Origin: Candidatus Melainabacteria bacterium MEL.A1
Lineage (GTDB): Bacteria; Cyanobacteriota; Vampirovibrionia; Gastranaerophilales; Gastranaerophilaceae
Reading direction: 5' to 3'
DNA length: 64,000 nucleotides
Assembly (NCBI GenBank): GCA_001765415.1
Contig: CP017245.1
Coordinates: 1,488,001-1,552,000 of the forward strand
Below the pieces are notes generated by a model. That model did not search any database, was not told where the DNA came from, and was given only the letters and a program-made list of their open reading frames with translations. The position numbers and the translations under genes were made by a program. Of this stretch, positions 54,578 to 63,881 are shown piece by piece (position 1 is the stretch's first letter; every line of letters begins with the position of its first letter).

Positions 54578-54623
54578 GACTCTGCCGAACAAAAGGTGAC
54601 TAAATGTCACGTTTTGTGAGAAG
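54578..54623 (+). repeat. hairpin repeat core, copy 4
   Basis: Near identical to the 6839 copy (ends GAGAAG instead of GAGAGG). Confidence 0.85.
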
Positions 54624-54891
54624 TAAAGGGATGGGTGACATCCCGTAGGGGCAACTTGAAAATTAAAATCAGCACCCACCTTTAATCCTCCCTCGCAGGG
54701 AGGAAAAATTACTCCTTCCCTAAGAGAGGGAAGGTTGGGATGGGTGCTACCCCGTGGGGAAAACTTGATAATCACAATTAGCACCCACCTTTAATCCTCC
54801 CTCATAAGGGAGGAAAGATTGCTCCTTCCCTTTTTAGGGTACAGTTCAAAACAATATTCGTAATAAAATTTAATTTCCTATTTTCAAAGGG

Positions 54892-54920
54892 TTGTCAAAA
54901 CACTAAAAATAGTTTAAAAT
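54892..54920 (+). promoter_or_regulatory. promoter of the adhesin-like gene
   Basis: TTGTCA (54892-54897), 17-nt spacer, TAAAAT (54915-54920); AGAGGA at 54939-54944 is the SD, 7 nt before ATG 54952. Confidence 0.65.
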
Positions 54921-54951
54921 AAAAAAGTAAAACAGAAAAGAGGATAATCTG

Positions 54952-57207
54952 ATGGAAGTATTAAGAAAAGTTAAGTTTAACGGGGGGGGGGCAACTCACC
55001 GCTTAAATAAAGGTTTTTCAGCATTCACCCTAGCAGAAATGATGGTTGTAATGCTTATAATGAGTATTGTGTTGGCGGCAATGGCGCCGGTAATGACAAC
55101 CAAAAACAAGGTAGATAACTCGTCACCTTGGAGATATTCACCAAACAATTCATCAGATGCTTATTTTGGTCAAGGTGCATCAATGCGTGCAATGATTGGT
55201 CAACTTAATGGTGAAGATACAGATAATGGTAAGTTAATAATCAATAATTTAGGATCGTCTTTCAGCCATATTTTATTTAAAAATGGTAATACAATTCTTG
55301 GCGATTTGTATATGAGTGGAAATAACCTAATTTTAGGTCACAGAAATGGTTCATCAACCTCTTTAGGTCAAAATAATATTAATATCGGTCCAAACAACTG
55401 GCCATCAACTGATATAACAGGGCAAAGCAACATTATTATTGGTGATAATGCAATGACCCATTTGTCAACAGGAAGCAATAACATTGGTTTAGGTACAACA
55501 TTGACGGCTTTAACAACCGGTACAGGTAACGTTACAATCGGTGATAATTCACTAACCAGTGTAACAACCGGTGATGGTAATATCGGTTTAGGGAACGAAG
55601 CAAACCCAGCAATAACAACCGCATCAAAAACAATTGCAATCGGAACAAATTCAGTTGCCAGTTCTAATGGTGCAATCGCTATTGGTAGCAGTATGACCCA
55701 AAGTGAAGGACATGGTGCAGCTTTAGATGCTGCACAAGCAAGAGTAATAAACTCAATTGCAATTGGAAACAATGCAACAAGTGGAGCAAATAACGGAGCT
55801 GGTCAAAATTCGATAGCCATAGGCAATCAGGCGAAAGCAAATTCTACCAGTGATAGCGGAGCCAGTGGTATTGCAATAGGTGCTTATTCAAATGCTGGAG
55901 ATCACTCCGTAGCGCTAGGAACTTCTGCACTAAAAAGTAATACAACAGGTTCTGATAATATCGCAGTAGGAACTTCTGCACTAAAAAGTAATACAACAGG
56001 TTCTGTTAATACTGCATTAGGAGATAGCGCACTACTAAGTAATACAACAGGTGGGCATAATATATCAATAGGATATGCTGCAATGCAACATAATGATACA
56101 GGTTCTTACAATATAGCAATCGGCGATTATGCGTTAAGTGCTAGTAATACAGGGTCTAACAATATTGCAATTGGTAGAGAGGCAATGTATTTCCAAACTA
56201 ATATAAATACCGGTAATACCGCAGTAGGAGCTCAAGCGATGGCAGGTACTTCTAAAGCTTCAAATTATTATAATACTGCAATCGGTTACCAAGCTCTACA
56301 TAGTGCAGGAAATACTTCACATAATGCGGGACATAATACCGCGGTAGGTGCAGAGGCTTTGTATAACAATATAACAGGTAATTATAACACATCAATAGGT
56401 TCCGGTGCTTGCCAATATGTAACCGGTTCTAACAAAACTTGTATAGGTGCATTTTCGGGCCCGACAAGTGGTAGTGATTGGGCAAGCGACGACAAAGAAC
56501 ATATTTTTATAGGCAGTAGGTCAAAATTTAACAATGGTCCTGCTGTATTAGAGGTTCATAATGACTATGCTTCTGTCCGAAATGTTCGTGCTACTGGTAG
56601 AGGGAAGGGTGATCAAACATATGAAATCAAAAAAACAGGTGTTGTTGTTAATGGCAATTTATTTGTAAAAGGAATGATATTTTTCAACGATGGTACCGAT
56701 GATTGGGCAAATCCAGGAACAATTAAGTATAATGGGAAAAATGATGGTTATGGCGCACAAGCGTATGGTCGTGAAATTACGCAAAATGCAGATTTGATAT
56801 ACTATTCCGACTATGCAGGTAAAGTTGTACACCAAAGACAAGATAGTGACCGAAGATTGAAATACGTCGGGAAAGACAACAATGACGGATTAGCTAAAAT
56901 TAAACAATTGAAAGTATTCAATTATGTTTATAAAAAAGACACAACCAAAACTCCACATGTTGGTGTAATCGCACAAGATTTGCAAAAAGTATTTCCTAAT
57001 GCCGTAAAGAAAGGCACCGACGGATTTTTGACAATCCGTATGGAAGATATGTTCTATGCAGTAATCAATGCGATTAAAGAATTAGATGCAAAAATTACTG
57101 CTCTTCAAAAAGAAAATCAAGAGTTGAAACAACTTGTAAAACAAGTTCAAGAAGACAATAAACGTTTAGACCAAAGATTACAAAAATTAGAGGCAAAACA
57201 AAAATAA
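54952..57207 (+). CDS. phase-variable prepilin-headed adhesin with YadA-like repeats and S74 chaperone domain
   Basis: 751 residues. N-terminal leader containing a G10 tract in frame (GGG at 11-13), then a prepilin-type signal and helix (AFTLAEMMVVMLIMSIVLAA, about 24-44; Ala at -1, Glu5). Residues about 100-520 are short repeats (IGxNAxT/GxxNIAIGxxAL) of YadA-head/left-handed beta-roll style. Residues 630-715 form a peptidase S74/intramolecular chaperone domain starting SDRRLKYVGKDN (Ser632) with HVGVIAQDLQKVFPNAV, ending in a trimeric coiled coil (KITALQKENQELKQLV). S74 domains trimerise a fibre and cut themselves off. Probably a long trimeric surface fibre; using a prepilin signal for it is unusual. 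Confidence 0.85.
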   Translation: MEVLRKVKFNGGGATHRLNKGFSAFTLAEMMVVMLIMSIVLAAMAPVMTTKNKVDNSSPWRYSPNNSSDAYFGQGASMRAMIGQLNGEDTDNGKLIINNLGSSFSHILFKNGNTILGDLYMSGNNLILGHRNGSSTSLGQNNINIGPNNWPSTDITGQSNIIIGDNAMTHLSTGSNNIGLGTTLTALTTGTGNVTIGDNSLTSVTTGDGNIGLGNEANPAITTASKTIAIGTNSVASSNGAIAIGSSMTQSEGHGAALDAAQARVINSIAIGNNATSGANNGAGQNSIAIGNQAKANSTSDSGASGIAIGAYSNAGDHSVALGTSALKSNTTGSDNIAVGTSALKSNTTGSVNTALGDSALLSNTTGGHNISIGYAAMQHNDTGSYNIAIGDYALSASNTGSNNIAIGREAMYFQTNINTGNTAVGAQAMAGTSKASNYYNTAIGYQALHSAGNTSHNAGHNTAVGAEALYNNITGNYNTSIGSGACQYVTGSNKTCIGAFSGPTSGSDWASDDKEHIFIGSRSKFNNGPAVLEVHNDYASVRNVRATGRGKGDQTYEIKKTGVVVNGNLFVKGMIFFNDGTDDWANPGTIKYNGKNDGYGAQAYGREITQNADLIYYSDYAGKVVHQRQDSDRRLKYVGKDNNDGLAKIKQLKVFNYVYKKDTTKTPHVGVIAQDLQKVFPNAVKKGTDGFLTIRMEDMFYAVINAIKELDAKITALQKENQELKQLVKQVQEDNKRLDQRLQKLEAKQK
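54982..54991 (+). repeat. G10 homopolymer (phase-variation tract)
   Basis: Ten Gs after codon 10 of the adhesin gene, length in frame (on state). Same length and position as the tract at 7321. Confidence 0.9.
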
Positions 57208-57257
57208 AAATTTTTTAACATAAACCATGTCGCGAAAGCGACATACTTCCATTCTAT

Positions 57258-57286
57258 CTCCTGAGAGCAATCTCAGGAGTTTTATT
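57258..57286 (+). terminator. terminator of the adhesin gene
   Basis: CTCCTGAGA-GCAA-TCTCAGGAG stem followed by TTTTATTA. A tight hairpin ATGTCGC-GAAA-GCGACAT sits just before it. Confidence 0.85.
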
Positions 57287-57432
57287 ATACTCCCTTCCCT
57301 AAACTCAGCACCCACCTTTAATCCTCCCTCGCAAGGGAGGAAAAATTGCTCCTTCCCTAAGAGAGGGAAGGTTGGGATGGGTGATATCCCGAAGGGGCAA
57401 CTTGAAAATTAAAATCAGCACCCACCTAAACA

Positions 57433-57478
57433 CCTCTCACAAAACGTGACATTTAGTCACCTTTTGTTCGGCAGAGTC
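57433..57478 (-). repeat. hairpin repeat core, copy 5
   Basis: Minus-strand copy of the 6839 core. Confidence 0.85.
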
Positions 57479-57580
57479 TCGTAGGGAGGAAAAATTACTC
57501 CTTCCCTAAGAGAGGGAAGGCTGGGATGGGTGCTATCCCGTAGGGAAACATGAAAATTAAAATCAGCACCCACCTAAACA

Positions 57581-57626
57581 CCTCTCACAAAACGTGACAT
57601 TTAGTCACCTTTTGTTCGGCAGAGTC
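57581..57626 (-). repeat. hairpin repeat core, copy 6
   Basis: Minus-strand copy, 148 bp from copy 5. Confidence 0.85.
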
Positions 57627-57699
57627 TCGTAGGGAGGAAAAATAACTCCTTCCATTTTGAGGAAGGGTAAAGGGATGGGTGCTACCCCGTAAGGGAAAA

Positions 57700-58563
57700 T
57701 TAAAATACTCTTAAAATTAATCCAATTGTATTTCTTAATCCTAATTTCTTTCTTTCTTGCCACAAAAATCTTATTGTTTCAGGGCGGATTTTTAAATTAT
57801 TTTGAATGTTGATTTTGGTAATATAGTCGCTATGCAATTTTTTATTTCCGGTAACAAGTGTGCAATTCCCTGCGTTATTTTTGTGTCGTCTATAGCAGAT
57901 CAGTGGCTTGTAGATTATAGCAGAACCTCCGATTAAGTGTGCAAAATTAAACAAAAATTTATCCGGACAAATTTTCCATTCATGAATATTTTTGTAATCT
58001 AAAAGAATTTCTATTGCGGATTTTCTAAACATTGCCGAACTGTTTGGTGACCAGTACCAACCGCCAAAACGTTTATGCTTAAGTAGTTTATATTCGGGCG
58101 CACAATTTTCAAACAGTTTATCTAATTCTTTTATATGTGGAGAAGATATTGAATTGTATGTGTGAACTTCGTCATCTTCTCCGATTTCTGCAATTTGACA
58201 AGAAGTAAACGCAACAGAGGTTTCTAAATGCACTCTAATATGTTCTTTGGCAAAATCTTCCATCAACATATCATCACTGTCAACAAAAGTTATAAACTGT
58301 CCTTGCGCCTTTTTTAACCCTTTCAACATCGCTCCGAGCTGCCCCTGATTGGTTTCTTGTTTTATTAGCGTAATTTTCAAATCTTGGTTGTCAGCAATAA
58401 AGTCTTCCACGATTTTGCAAGAATTGTCTTTTGAACAGTCGTCAACAACTATGATTTCAAAGTTTTCGTAACTTTGATTTTTTATGCTTAAAAGTGTTCG
58501 CAAAATATATTTTTCGTAATTGTAAGAAGTAACAATAAAGGTTACCATTGGAAGTTTAAGCAT
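57700..58563 (-). CDS. family 2 glycosyltransferase
   Basis: 287 residues from ATG 58563, overlapping the DUF475 gene stop by 8 bp with GAGGAAGAA as SD; a longer frame to 58641 lies entirely within that gene and is not preferred. GT-A fold: MVTFIVTSYNYEKYILRTLL, IIVVDDCSKDNS (nucleotide site), ITFVDSDDMLMEDF (DXD metal site), then ICPDKFLFNFAHLIGGSA. No membrane helices. Transfers a sugar from a nucleotide donor to surface glycan or another acceptor; the acceptor is unknown. Confidence 0.87.
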   Translation of the reverse strand: MLKLPMVTFIVTSYNYEKYILRTLLSIKNQSYENFEIIVVDDCSKDNSCKIVEDFIADNQDLKITLIKQETNQGQLGAMLKGLKKAQGQFITFVDSDDMLMEDFAKEHIRVHLETSVAFTSCQIAEIGEDDEVHTYNSISSPHIKELDKLFENCAPEYKLLKHKRFGGWYWSPNSSAMFRKSAIEILLDYKNIHEWKICPDKFLFNFAHLIGGSAIIYKPLICYRRHKNNAGNCTLVTGNKKLHSDYITKINIQNNLKIRPETIRFLWQERKKLGLRNTIGLILRVF

Positions 58564-59632
58564 TTTCTTCCTCTGTTTTGCCTTCTGCCAAAAGTCTTTC
58601 CATTTTTTTGTTGTGCATAATTGATGAAAAGAGTGCTGCAAGAATAAATGCTAAACCAATGCCGCCGGTAACGGCTTCTGGAATTTCTTTTACAGTTGAA
58701 ACAAGCATCAAACAAGCCAATGCTCCGATTGCCCAATGTGCGCCGTGTTCAAGGTATAAGAATTGCTTTAAGGTTTTCTTTTCAACTAGCATAATTGTAA
58801 GAGATCTTACAAACATTGCACCAATTGCTAAGCCGATTGAAATTATTATGATATCTTTACTTAGTGCAAAAGCTCCCAAAACTCCATCGAGCGAGAATGA
58901 CGCATCAATCAGTTCTAAGTACAAAAAGCTTACTAATCCAGTGCAACCGGCTGCACCTGTTGCGCATTTTGCAAGTCGCATTTCTTCATGTTTTTCAAGG
59001 TAATGCGTAAATCCATCAATAAACAGATATGTGATTATACCTGAAATTCCGGCTATCATAACATGTAACTTTTGTTCTATCGGTACAAAATTTTGGGTTA
59101 CAAGTAGCATAAATAGTGAGATTACAATTTCAATTCCTTTTATATGGTCGAGATGAGAAAGCGGAGCTTCAATATATTTTATCCAATGAGTTTCTTTTTT
59201 GTGATCAAAGAAGTAGTTAAGGAACAACATAATCAAGAACATTCCACCAAAAGTTACTATTGGTGCGTGAGTTTGGTGAAGGTAATATGCGTATTTGTCA
59301 GCGTTTGTAAGTGCAATATTTGCGACTTCAAGCATACTTAATTTTGCAAAAATAGAAACAACTAAAATTGGAAATAAAAATCTCATCCCAAAAACGGCAA
59401 TAATTATGCCCCAAGTTAAAAATCGTGTTCTCCATTTGTGGGACATTTTTTCAAGTTTCATTGCGTTAACGACAGCGTTATCAAATGATAAGCTGATTTC
59501 TAAAATTCCTAAAACAATTGCAATAAAAACGCAAGCCAACCCTGAACCGCTATGAACATGTTCACCCCATAAGTATGCGCCGATTAAGCCTACGATTGTA
59601 ATTATATATGATCCTAAAAAATATTCTAACAT
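58556..59632 (-). CDS. TerC/DUF475-family integral membrane protein
   Basis: 358 residues, about nine membrane helices. DUF475 (TerC superfamily) text: FIAIVLGILEISLSFDNAVV, NAMKLEKMSHKWRTRFLTWG, IIAVFGMRFLFPILVVSI and LYLELIDASFSLDGVLGAFA, where the acidic residues in membrane (EISLSFD, ELIDASFSLD) suit metal ions. TerC-like proteins are associated with tellurite resistance or metal (Mn) loading of exported enzymes. SD AAAGGAGAG before ATG. Translationally coupled to the downstream glycosyltransferase. Confidence 0.87.
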   Translation of the reverse strand: MLEYFLGSYIITIVGLIGAYLWGEHVHSGSGLACVFIAIVLGILEISLSFDNAVVNAMKLEKMSHKWRTRFLTWGIIIAVFGMRFLFPILVVSIFAKLSMLEVANIALTNADKYAYYLHQTHAPIVTFGGMFLIMLFLNYFFDHKKETHWIKYIEAPLSHLDHIKGIEIVISLFMLLVTQNFVPIEQKLHVMIAGISGIITYLFIDGFTHYLEKHEEMRLAKCATGAAGCTGLVSFLYLELIDASFSLDGVLGAFALSKDIIIISIGLAIGAMFVRSLTIMLVEKKTLKQFLYLEHGAHWAIGALACLMLVSTVKEIPEAVTGGIGLAFILAALFSSIMHNKKMERLLAEGKTEEENA

Positions 59633-59944
59633 TATTCTCTCCTTTTTATTAGCAATTATAATTTAAACATTCTAAAAAATCATCATTCAAGTTTTGTAGA
59701 AATAGTGTAGATGAGCAATCTTTTAATTAGTTCCATTCCCTAAGAGGGAAGGGAGAGGGATGGGTGCTATCCCGTAGGGAAAACATGATAATTAAAAATT
59801 AGCACCCACCTAAATCCTCCCTCTTTAGGGAGGACTAAATTTCATTAATTTTAAAATAGTAGCTCTGATTTACTAATCCGACACCAAAACTTATTTACTC
59901 TCCAACACATTTGAAAATTTTTTTGTTCTTGCTATACTTTAATT
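59633..59944. other. spacer with repeat fragment and prfA promoter
   Basis: 312 bp without a gene. A truncated composite repeat without the hairpin core (59731-59835, TCCCTAAGAGGGAAGG to TCCCTCTTTAGGGAGG) is followed by the prfA promoter. Confidence 0.6.
59911..59938 (+). promoter_or_regulatory. prfA promoter, probably leaderless
   Basis: TTGAAA (59911-59916), 16-nt spacer, extended -10 TGCTATACT (59930-59938). The ATG is only 7 nt downstream, leaving no room for an SD. Confidence 0.65.
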
Positions 59945-61027
59945 ATGAAAGATATGTTAGATAAAATTCTTCAAATTGAGAAGAAATATAATGAATTAGG
60001 CATTACCCTATCAGATCCTGCAGTAATTCAGGATTATAACAAATTTAGAGATTTATCAAAACAACGTAAATCAATGGAAGAAACTGTAAATCTATATTAT
60101 GATTGGAAAAATGCTGTAGATGCTATTGAAGAAGCCAAAGAAATGATTCGTAACGAACACGACGAAGAAATGAAGTCATTTTTGAAAGCTGAAATGGCTG
60201 AAAATGAGGCTAAACTTCCGGGATATGAAGAAAGAATGAAAGTTCTTTTACTCCCTCGTGACCCTATGGATGATAAAGATATTATGCTTGAAATTCGTGG
60301 TGGCGCAGGTGGCGATGAGGCAAATATATTCGCTGGAGATTTGGCTCGTATGTATATGAGATATGCTGATAAAAAAGGTTGGCAAACACAAGTTTTGAGT
60401 AAAACTGAATGTGAAGCCGGTGGTGTATCAGAAATTATCATTTCAATTAAAGGCGATGCAGTTTATTCGCAATTGAAATACGAATCAGGTGTACATAGAG
60501 TTCAAAGAGTTCCTGCTACAGAATCTCAAGGACGTGTTCATACTTCAACCGCAACTGTTGCAGTTATGCCGGAAGTTGATGATGTTGAAGTTGAATTGAA
60601 TATGAATGATGTTGAAATTTCAACAGCTCGTTCAGGTGGTGCTGGCGGACAAAATGTTAACAAGGTTGAAACTGCTGCCAGAGTGTTCCACAAACCAACA
60701 GGAATTATGATTTTCTGTACTGAAGAACGTTCTCAACTTCAAAACAAAGAACGTGCTTTGCAGATTTTGAAGGCAAAACTTTACGATATGGAAGTTCAAA
60801 AACAAATGCAAGAAATCACTGACCTTCGCCGTTCACAAGTTGGAACAGGTGATAGAAGTGAGCGTATCAGAACATACAACTTCCCACAAGGTCGCTTGAC
60901 AGACCATAGAATTAACCATAACTTGAATGTTAATACAGTTATTGATGGGGATTTAGATGAGCTTATTAACTTGCTTATTGAACATGACCAAAAGTTGAAA
61001 TTAGAAAAATTGGCAGAGGTAAATTAG
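59945..61027 (+). CDS. prfA: peptide chain release factor 1
   Basis: 360 residues, normal RF1 length. Terminates translation at UAA and UAG. PCRF domain (1-200), peptidyl-hydrolase domain with GGQ at 234-236 ([14 protein letters not shown]), and [20 protein letters not shown] in domain 2/4. The codon-recognition PxT-type loop appears as [11 protein letters not shown]. First gene of prfA-ylxR-infB, with an overlapping TAG/GTG junction to ylxR. Confidence 0.95.
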   Translation: MKDMLDKILQIEKKYNELGITLSDPAVIQDYNKFRDLSKQRKSMEETVNLYYDWKNAVDAIEEAKEMIRNEHDEEMKSFLKAEMAENEAKLPGYEERMKVLLLPRDPMDDKDIMLEIRGGAGGDEANIFAGDLARMYMRYADKKGWQTQVLSKTECEAGGVSEIIISIKGDAVYSQLKYESGVHRVQRVPATESQGRVHTSTATVAVMPEVDDVEVELNMNDVEISTARSGGAGGQNVNKVETAARVFHKPTGIMIFCTEERSQLQNKERALQILKAKLYDMEVQKQMQEITDLRRSQVGTGDRSERIRTYNFPQGRLTDHRINHNLNVNTVIDGDLDELINLLIEHDQKLKLEKLAEVN

Positions 61028-61272
61028 TGACAGAACGAAAATGTGTAGGTTGCGGGAAACTTTTTGATAGAGAAAATATGGTAAAGATTACTCGAGAAAA
61101 CTTGCACGGTGAAGTCGTTTTAAAGCCAAATAATAAAATATTTGGCAGATCCGTATATCTTTGCTATAATAATTCGTGTATAGAGGCCGCTTTTAAAAAA
61201 AATAGAATTTCAAAAGTGCTAAAAGCTTCTGTGCCGGAAGATTTGAAAGGAAAATTATTAAATGAGTTTTGA
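61027..61272 (+). CDS. ylxR: YlxR-family (DUF448) RNA-binding protein
   Basis: 81 residues, GTG start overlapping the prfA stop by 1 bp. RTCVGC-type opening seen as RKCVGCGKLFDREN, then GRSVYLCYNNSCIEAA and the terminal KVLKASVPED. YlxR is a small putative RNA-binding protein usually between nusA and infB; here nusA is replaced by prfA. Its stop overlaps infB by 11 bp, so the three genes are coupled. Confidence 0.9.
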   Translation: MTERKCVGCGKLFDRENMVKITRENLHGEVVLKPNNKIFGRSVYLCYNNSCIEAAFKKNRISKVLKASVPEDLKGKLLNEF

Positions 61273-63802
61273 AACTATAAGAATAAATGAATTGGCAAAA
61301 GAACTTGGGCTTACCAGTAAGGAAGTTTTAGATAAGTTCGCAAAAATTTCTGTTACAGGCAAAACTCATTCAAGTACCGTTACAATGGAACAGGTAAAAA
61401 AACTAAAAGATTTTATCGCATCTGGTGGAGTGAAAGAACACAAAAAACCAAAAGCTTTTGTTGTTAAAAAAGCAAAACCGGCAGAAAAACCTGTTGTAAA
61501 TGAAGTTGAAATAAAAAAAGAAGAACCAAAACCGGAACCTGCCAAAAAGGCGAGTGTGCCTAAAGTTGAAATTGTTAAACCTAAACAACCTCAAAGCAGG
61601 TTAGAGATTGTTAGACGTGCGCCAAGAAAACCGGTTGGAGAAAATGCAGCTTCTACAGATAGACCGGAAAGACCATCTAGAAATGGTGAAAGAAAATTCC
61701 CTCCTCGAGGAGAACGTACTTCTCGTGGTGAAAGACCTGAAAAAGGAGAAAGAAATTTCCCTCCTCGTTCTAAAGACGGTGCGGCTAAAAAACCATTTGA
61801 AAAACCATCTGGAGAAAGAAAACCTATTCAAAGAACAATTATTTCTCAAGATATTTATGAAAATAAAGGTAATGGAAGACGTAGAACTGACGGCAAGAAA
61901 AAAGGGAAAGATTTTAATAACAAAAAAGAAGAACAAGAAAGAATTTCTCTAGAAAAAGCGGCAGCTCAAAAACATAAAAAACGTTCTCACAAAGAGGAAG
62001 AAGCAAAGCAAGTAACACAAGTTGTAGTAAATAGAGCTATGACAATTAGCGAATTGTCTGAAAAAATTCAACATACTCCAGCTGAAATTATTAAATTCTT
62101 GATGTTGAACGGTATTATGGCAACAGTAAACCAACTTATTGATGTTGATGTAATTAAAAAGATTTGTGCAGAATATGAGTTGGAAGTTCTTGATGAAGAC
62201 TTAGATGCTTACATGGAAGAAGAACTTGAAAAAGAAGAAAAAGAAAAGAAATTAACAGAAGTTGATAAAAAATTATTGAAAAAACGTGCGCCTGTTGTAA
62301 GTATTATGGGACACGTTGATCACGGTAAAACTACTTTGTTAGACAGTATTCGTGCATCAAAACATAAAATCGTAGCATCAGAAGTTGGCGGCATTACTCA
62401 GTCTATTGGTGCTTATACAGTATATTTGGATAACAACAAAGATAAGAAAATAGTATTTGTTGATACACCGGGTCACGAGGCTTTCACAGAAATGAGAGCT
62501 AGAGGTGCAAAAGCTACAGATATTGCAATTTTGGTTGTAGCTGCAGATGATGGTATTATGCCTCAAACAATTGAAGCTATTAACCACGCAAAAGCAGCAG
62601 ATGTTCCAATTATTGTAGCAGTAAACAAAATAGATAAACCGGGTGCAAACCCTGACAGAGTTTTGCAACAGTTAACAGAACACGGTCTTGTTCCTGAAGA
62701 ATGGGGCGGAGATACAATTACTGTAAAAGTTTCAGCTTTGCAAGGTACAGGTATTGATGAACTGTTGGAATACATTTTGTTGGTAGCTGATGTTCAAGAT
62801 TTGAAAGCTAATCCTAAAGCTGAGGCATCAGGTGTTGTAATTGAAGCAAACCTTGATAAAGGTAAAGGTGCGGTGGCTACATTATTAGTTCAAAATGGAA
62901 CTTTGCGTGTAGGTAATTGTATTGTTGTTGGTACTGCTTGCGGTCGTGTTAGAGCGTTGCTTTCTGACTCAGGCGAAAGAATACAAAAAGCTGAACCTTC
63001 TACACCGGTAGAAATTTTAGGTTTGTCAGAAGTTCCTCAAGCTGGGGACTATTTTGAAGTTGTTAAAAACGAAAAAGAAATGAAAACAATAGTTCAAGAA
63101 CGTAAAGAAAAAGAACGTGATAAACGTCTTGATGCAATGTTGCCGGCTCATGTTCGTCATGAAGCGGTTGCAGGAGAAGAAGATATTCCGCAATTGAACT
63201 TAATTATTAAAGCTAACACAAACGGTTCTGCGGAGGCTGTATCTCAAGCTATTGCTCAATTAGAATCAAATGAAATCAAAACAAAAATTATTCATGTTGG
63301 TGTTGGCGATATTTCTGAAGCTGACGTTATGTTGGCATCAGCCTCAAATGCTTTGATTTTAGGCTTTACAGTAAAAGAAGATGCGAATGCTCTTGCGGCA
63401 GCTGAAAAAGAAGGCGTAACAATCAAGAAATATGATATTATTTATCAAATTCTTGAAGATATTGAAAAGACAATGTTGTCATTGCTGGAACCTGAAGTTA
63501 AAGAAGTTGAACTTGGTAAAGCTGAAGTTCGTCAAGTGTTTACGATTGGTAAAACAACAAGAATTGCCGGTTGTTATGTAACAGAAGGAAAGATTGTCAG
63601 AAGTAAAGATGCAGTACTTTATCGTGATGGAAAAGAAATCTTCCGTGGTGCAATTGATCAGTTGAAACGTTTCAAAGATGATGTAAAAGAAGTTGCTCAA
63701 GGTTTTGAATGTGGTATTTCTTTTGCTAAGTGGAATGACATTGAAGAAGGCGACATCATAGAAGTTTCTACAAAAGAAGAAGTTGAACGTCAGAGTTTGT
63801 AG
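61262..63802 (+). CDS. infB: translation initiation factor IF-2
   Basis: 846 residues. N-terminal IF2_N-type domain (INELAKELGLTSKEVLDKFA), a long basic linker rich in Lys, Glu, Pro and Arg (about 60-240) with RGERPEKGER-like repeats, a second IF2_N segment, then the GTPase core: G1 GHVDHGKT (350-357), DTPGHEAFTEMRARGA, NKIDKPGANP, SALQGTG. C-terminal domains bind fMet-tRNA. Length is typical. Last gene of the operon in view. Confidence 0.95.
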   Translation: MSFETIRINELAKELGLTSKEVLDKFAKISVTGKTHSSTVTMEQVKKLKDFIASGGVKEHKKPKAFVVKKAKPAEKPVVNEVEIKKEEPKPEPAKKASVPKVEIVKPKQPQSRLEIVRRAPRKPVGENAASTDRPERPSRNGERKFPPRGERTSRGERPEKGERNFPPRSKDGAAKKPFEKPSGERKPIQRTIISQDIYENKGNGRRRTDGKKKGKDFNNKKEEQERISLEKAAAQKHKKRSHKEEEAKQVTQVVVNRAMTISELSEKIQHTPAEIIKFLMLNGIMATVNQLIDVDVIKKICAEYELEVLDEDLDAYMEEELEKEEKEKKLTEVDKKLLKKRAPVVSIMGHVDHGKTTLLDSIRASKHKIVASEVGGITQSIGAYTVYLDNNKDKKIVFVDTPGHEAFTEMRARGAKATDIAILVVAADDGIMPQTIEAINHAKAADVPIIVAVNKIDKPGANPDRVLQQLTEHGLVPEEWGGDTITVKVSALQGTGIDELLEYILLVADVQDLKANPKAEASGVVIEANLDKGKGAVATLLVQNGTLRVGNCIVVGTACGRVRALLSDSGERIQKAEPSTPVEILGLSEVPQAGDYFEVVKNEKEMKTIVQERKEKERDKRLDAMLPAHVRHEAVAGEEDIPQLNLIIKANTNGSAEAVSQAIAQLESNEIKTKIIHVGVGDISEADVMLASASNALILGFTVKEDANALAAAEKEGVTIKKYDIIYQILEDIEKTMLSLLEPEVKEVELGKAEVRQVFTIGKTTRIAGCYVTEGKIVRSKDAVLYRDGKEIFRGAIDQLKRFKDDVKEVAQGFECGISFAKWNDIEEGDIIEVSTKEEVERQSL

Positions 63803-63824
63803 TATTTTAAAATAAGCCAATATT

Positions 63825-63846
63825 GTCAGCATGAGTTATAGCTGAC
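63825..63846 (+). terminator. possible weak hairpin after infB
   Basis: GTCAGC...GCTGAC arms, 22 nt after the stop. There is no clear T tract, so the terminator role is doubtful. Confidence 0.3.
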
Positions 63847-63881
63847 GTAAATGTTTCTGTACAAATATCATACATTAATGG

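Larger units (their letters stand above)
54499..54951. other. repeat-rich spacer upstream of the adhesin gene
   Basis: 453 bp without a gene. Contains the ahcY terminator, hairpin core copy 4, two head-to-tail CACCCACC/GGGATGGGTG composite modules up to 54840, and the adhesin promoter and SD. Confidence 0.65.
57385..57680 (-). repeat. tandem duplication of a 148-bp composite repeat
   Basis: Two head-to-tail units with the same order: AAATTAAAATCAGCACCCAC, hairpin core, TCTCGTAGGGAGGAAAAA, ACTCCTTCC, GGGATGGGTGCTA. Cores start 148 bp apart (57433 and 57581). Confidence 0.8.
57208..57699. other. terminator and tandem repeat region
   Basis: 492 bp without a gene. Holds a GNRA-loop hairpin (57227-57244), the adhesin terminator, a composite repeat, and two tandem 148-bp units each with a hairpin core. 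Confidence 0.65.

Noticed and set aside
57385..57680. Tandem repeats as a possible CRISPR array
   Set aside because: Only two long units of 148 bp whose whole length repeats; no short repeats with unique spacers and no cas genes.
58542..58736. Extension of the glycosyltransferase into the DUF475 gene
   Set aside because: The 58563 ATG has a good SD and gives the conserved GT2 start; upstream frame is a shadow of DUF475 coding sequence.
61403..61952. Long ORFs within infB in other frames
   Set aside because: Produced by the low-complexity Lys/Glu/Arg linker; composition is Phe/Arg-rich or Lys/Glu-rich noise.
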